Assembly (NCBI GenBank): GCA_023213395.1
Contig: CM041465.1
Coordinates: forward strand, 53,575,741-53,639,740
Direction of reading: 5' to 3'
From: Cycas panzhihuaensis
Taxonomy: Eukaryota > Cycadophyta
Length of the DNA stretch: 64,000 nucleotides
Made by a program: the position numbers and the translations under genes. The notes beneath the pieces were generated by a model, which saw only the letters and a list, made by a program, of their open reading frames with translations, was not told the origin of the DNA and did no database searches. Shown here piece by piece: positions 61,466 through 64,000 of the stretch (the first letter of the stretch is position 1; every line of letters starts with the position of its first letter).

Positions 61466-63005
61466 TATGGCTATGCTTGTACCCATTTTGTCATATAATC
61501 AGTTTCCATTAAGATATCATGGGCTTGAGATCATCAGGTAGCTAACTTGATAGGCCCTTCAAAGTCAAGTCTCCACTTCTCAAATGGGATGAGTAGGAGA
61601 ATTGATTTGAGAGGTTCATAATCTTGTTGACTTGGCTTCCCCACTCTTTGCCAATATTTATGCTTTTAATCCAATTCTTCACATCTTTAAACATTATGGG
61701 CCACTAAAAGCTAGTTGATACCACCTTTCTCTAAGTGGGTATCTTCCCTATGTGATCTCCTACTATTCCTTCATGTGCTTGGGCCATGATTTGTTTAGTC
61801 TCATGTGGCTTAACACAATAATGAAGTACCATATCTTGCCCAAGCTGATATAACTCCCCCTAGATTAGTCAATATTAATTGGCTTTGTGAATAAAATTAT
61901 TATGCTAAGTCTTTTTAATTTTAGGTGGTAATTCTCCTTTTTCTAAATACTCCAAAATCCCTTTATACCACTCAGTCATAACTACCTCTATGCCAAATAG
62001 TACTACATTTAGAAAATTATTAGATACTCCTATAACTTCTTCCCCATTATCAATTCTTGAGAGTTGGTTAGGCATTGCATGTGCTTTTCTATGTTTGACC
62101 ATTATTTTAAAAGAAAATTCTTAGAGTAACATAAGTCATCTATTAATCTTCCCTCTCATTATGGGTTTATTTACTAGATACATTATGGTTTAGTCATCCA
62201 CAAAGAATATAAATTGATTGGATAATAGATAATATTAAATTTTCTACAATATATTCACCATCCTAAGTCCTTCTTGTTCAGTTGTAGCGTAGCTCTATTA
62301 TGCTCATGTCAATTTCCAACTTACGAAGTAGATAGGATGATCCAACCCCTCATCATTGGGTTGAGCCTAAATGCATCCAATTATGTATTGTGATACATCT
62401 ATATGATAGCCATTTTTTGGGACTCAAATACATCATGTTAGATAATATCCAACTCCTAATCCATATCTTTTCTTAATAATTCTTCAAATGGACTAGAGAT
62501 ACATTCATATCCTCTAATAAACTTTCCATAATATCTAGTTAACCATAAAAAACCTTTCAATTGTTTCCTTATAAGGGGTGTTGGAAAGTGCATAATTGTT
62601 GATACCTTTGCTTGATCTGTTAGTAATCTATCATGACTCATAATATGCCCTAGCAAATTCTCGAATGGTATGAAGAAAGTACCTTTTTTTAAAGCAAAGG
62701 TTATGCTCCCTATAAGTCTGCAACATTTCTCATAGGTTGTCCATATGATTTTTCATTAATCCATTTAATGTCTAGTCATTGAGGAATGCTACTATATTCT
62801 CCCTAATTATTTTTTAAAAAACATTTATTACAACTCATTAGAATATGGCTAATGCATTAGTAAGGCCAAAGGGTATTATTCGATATGCATAAGATTCCCA
62901 TTCAGTTATGAATGATGTTATGGATTGATCCTTTTAGGTAATTTACACCTGATTATATCTACTAAAGCTATCTATAAATGAATACACCTCATTTCCTATT
63001 ACCAT
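61466..63005 (-). pseudogene. Gypsy pol fragment: reverse transcriptase, RNase H end, integrase start
   Basis: Minus-strand order. Reverse transcriptase near 63,005-62,870 has EVYSFIDSFSRYNQV and ITEWESYAY. The catalytic box near 62,786-62,775 reads FLND where YLDD or FLDD is expected, so one Asp is lost. The segment 62,656-62,456 has LGHIMSHDRLL and GFLWLTRYYGKFIRGY (RT end/RNase H start). The segment 62,102-61,905 has NQLSRIDNGEE and VLFGIE (RNase H end; family N-x-x-AD-x-LSR). Integrase zinc finger near 61,800-61,720 has IMAQAHEGIVGDHIG, then WPIMFKDVKNW. Core remnants continue to 61,470. Many stops. The inner RT edge at about 63,005 meets the LTR-like segment. Confidence 0.82.
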
Positions 63006-64000
63006 GTGTTTCCTGGCTACCACGAATGGGCATGGATGAGTCAACTCAGGTAGGTACAGGTGCACTTCTATCCCTCACCTTTATTGGTTCTAAGAAAGGT
63101 GGATTGAAGCACTACATTTGCATTACATGATGATTGATTTACTACATGAGCATTATGCATTCACTGGTTGGCTATACTGCATCTTACCACTTTTTTTAGC
63201 CTATGATGATCTAGGGATGTGAATCCCATGGCACTCCACAACCCTCCTCTGTGTCCCCATAATGCTCCCAAGTACCATTTTAGCCTATGTAGCCCAATCT
63301 CATCACCTATCAGCACATCATGACCCCTAGCACCTCACCTAGGCTTGGTTGGTGTCCTCCACCTATTTGTTGACTTTTCTGGGAACTTCTCACCTTTAGT
63401 ACCTATCCGTTATAGGCTCTCCTAAGCCCCAGAGCCCTTTCCTACCACCTGAATAGAGTACCATGGACCTCTAGGCTCGAGTTTCCCTTTCTCTGGAGGC
63501 CCAAGGCTTCTTTCTCTTTATTTTTCTACATGATTATGTTGTACCGTGATAAACTTTGTGGTACTTCTACAAACTTAGTGGTATCACTAAGTTACCACGG
63601 GGTGAATGTCATAATTTATTTTTTAAAATCTGCCACAACTAATTTCACATTTATTGTAAAATTGCCACATGGAAACAACTTATTCCTGGCCCAGGCTGAA
63701 CCCTAATCGCTCGATTGAGCTAGGGTTGGGTTTAAAAACCCAAAAATGTCCTAATTTCCTCTCTCTCTCACTCATTTTTTCTACCATTTCATCAAAAAAA
63801 TAACCTACAATAAGATAAAACCTACTATATCAACTTCTCAACTAGCTACCAAGCCTCATGTAGCTTCAGATACGTAGCAGTAAGCTTATAACATGGCCAC
63901 CCAAGTAAGGATCAGGCTCCAAGTGCTCCATCAAACTCATATTCTCCTCTTCACTCCAGTTTGTTTCCAGCTTGCTACACCTTTGGGGTTTCTCACCTAT
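63005..64000 (+). repeat. LTR-like segment, inverted partner of 9,399-10,403
   Basis: Aligns over its whole length with the reverse complement of 9,399-10,403 and runs off the window end. In the plus sense it has GGGTTTAAAAACCC followed by a CT-rich run near 63,729-63,780, which could be a TATA-type promoter region. Probably a gypsy LTR. It is divergent enough from the left copy to be a separate family member rather than the partner LTR of one element. Confidence 0.55.

Noticed and set aside
1-64000. CRISPR array, operon structure, tRNA or rRNA genes
   Set aside because: No regularly spaced identical repeats with unique spacers, no rRNA-like sequence and no tRNA cloverleaf was recognised. 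The direct repeats are LTRs, microsatellites and duplicated blocks of eukaryotic type.

Overview
This window is AT-rich intergenic DNA from a plant nuclear genome with heavy retrotransposon load. The evidence is Ty1/copia and Ty3/gypsy gag-pol remnants, LTR elements primed by initiator-methionine tRNA (PBS TGGTATCAGAGC), a plant-type LINE 3' end and long microsatellites. A large-genome seed plant, perhaps a gymnosperm, fits the old nested and tandem structure, but the species cannot be read from the sequence. I found no convincing host protein-coding gene, rRNA, tRNA or CRISPR array.

Layout. 1-10,403: a decayed minus-strand gypsy element (gag, zinc-finger-like motif, protease), split by a non-coding LTR element at 6,101-9,393 with a GCAGG target-site duplication (TSD). 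10,412-16,632: a non-coding unit, here called R1. 16,638-22,093: complete but decayed copia-1 (TSD AGAAA). 22,805-23,151: fossil solo-like LTR. 23,598-29,910: non-coding unit Y, split by complete copia-2 (23,822-28,949). 29,911-39,020: element E, a copia-type element with gag but no visible pol, into which element F (32,437-37,750, TSD TAAAT) is nested. 39,021-41,188: a second Y. 41,189-43,052: 3' part of a LINE. 43,053-45,562: a fragment of a third R1 copy that received a 2,094-bp gag-only LTR element (43,370-45,463, TSD AACCC). 45,563-48,314: unassigned AT-rich DNA. 48,315-61,465: R1, copia, E, Y and LINE again in the same order. 61,466-64,000: decayed gypsy pol, then an LTR-like segment that is an inverted copy of 9,399-10,403.

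Two points stand out. First, 10.4-43 kb and 48.3-61.5 kb are an old direct segmental duplication with a period of about 38 kb. The second copy lacks about 17.8 kb, and the deletion breakpoint shows short homology (ATCAAAA). Copia-1 and the truncated copia-3 are therefore paralogues made by duplication, not independent insertions. Copia-2 is present in only one of three Y copies, so empty sites remain. Second, the only substantial open reading frame (270 aa, 44,330-45,142) is a Gag-like protein in a short LTR element that has LTRs, PBS, PPT and TSD but no pol. It would have to be mobilised in trans. Coordinates of exact termini come from direct reading; unit boundaries described as approximate were placed by eye.
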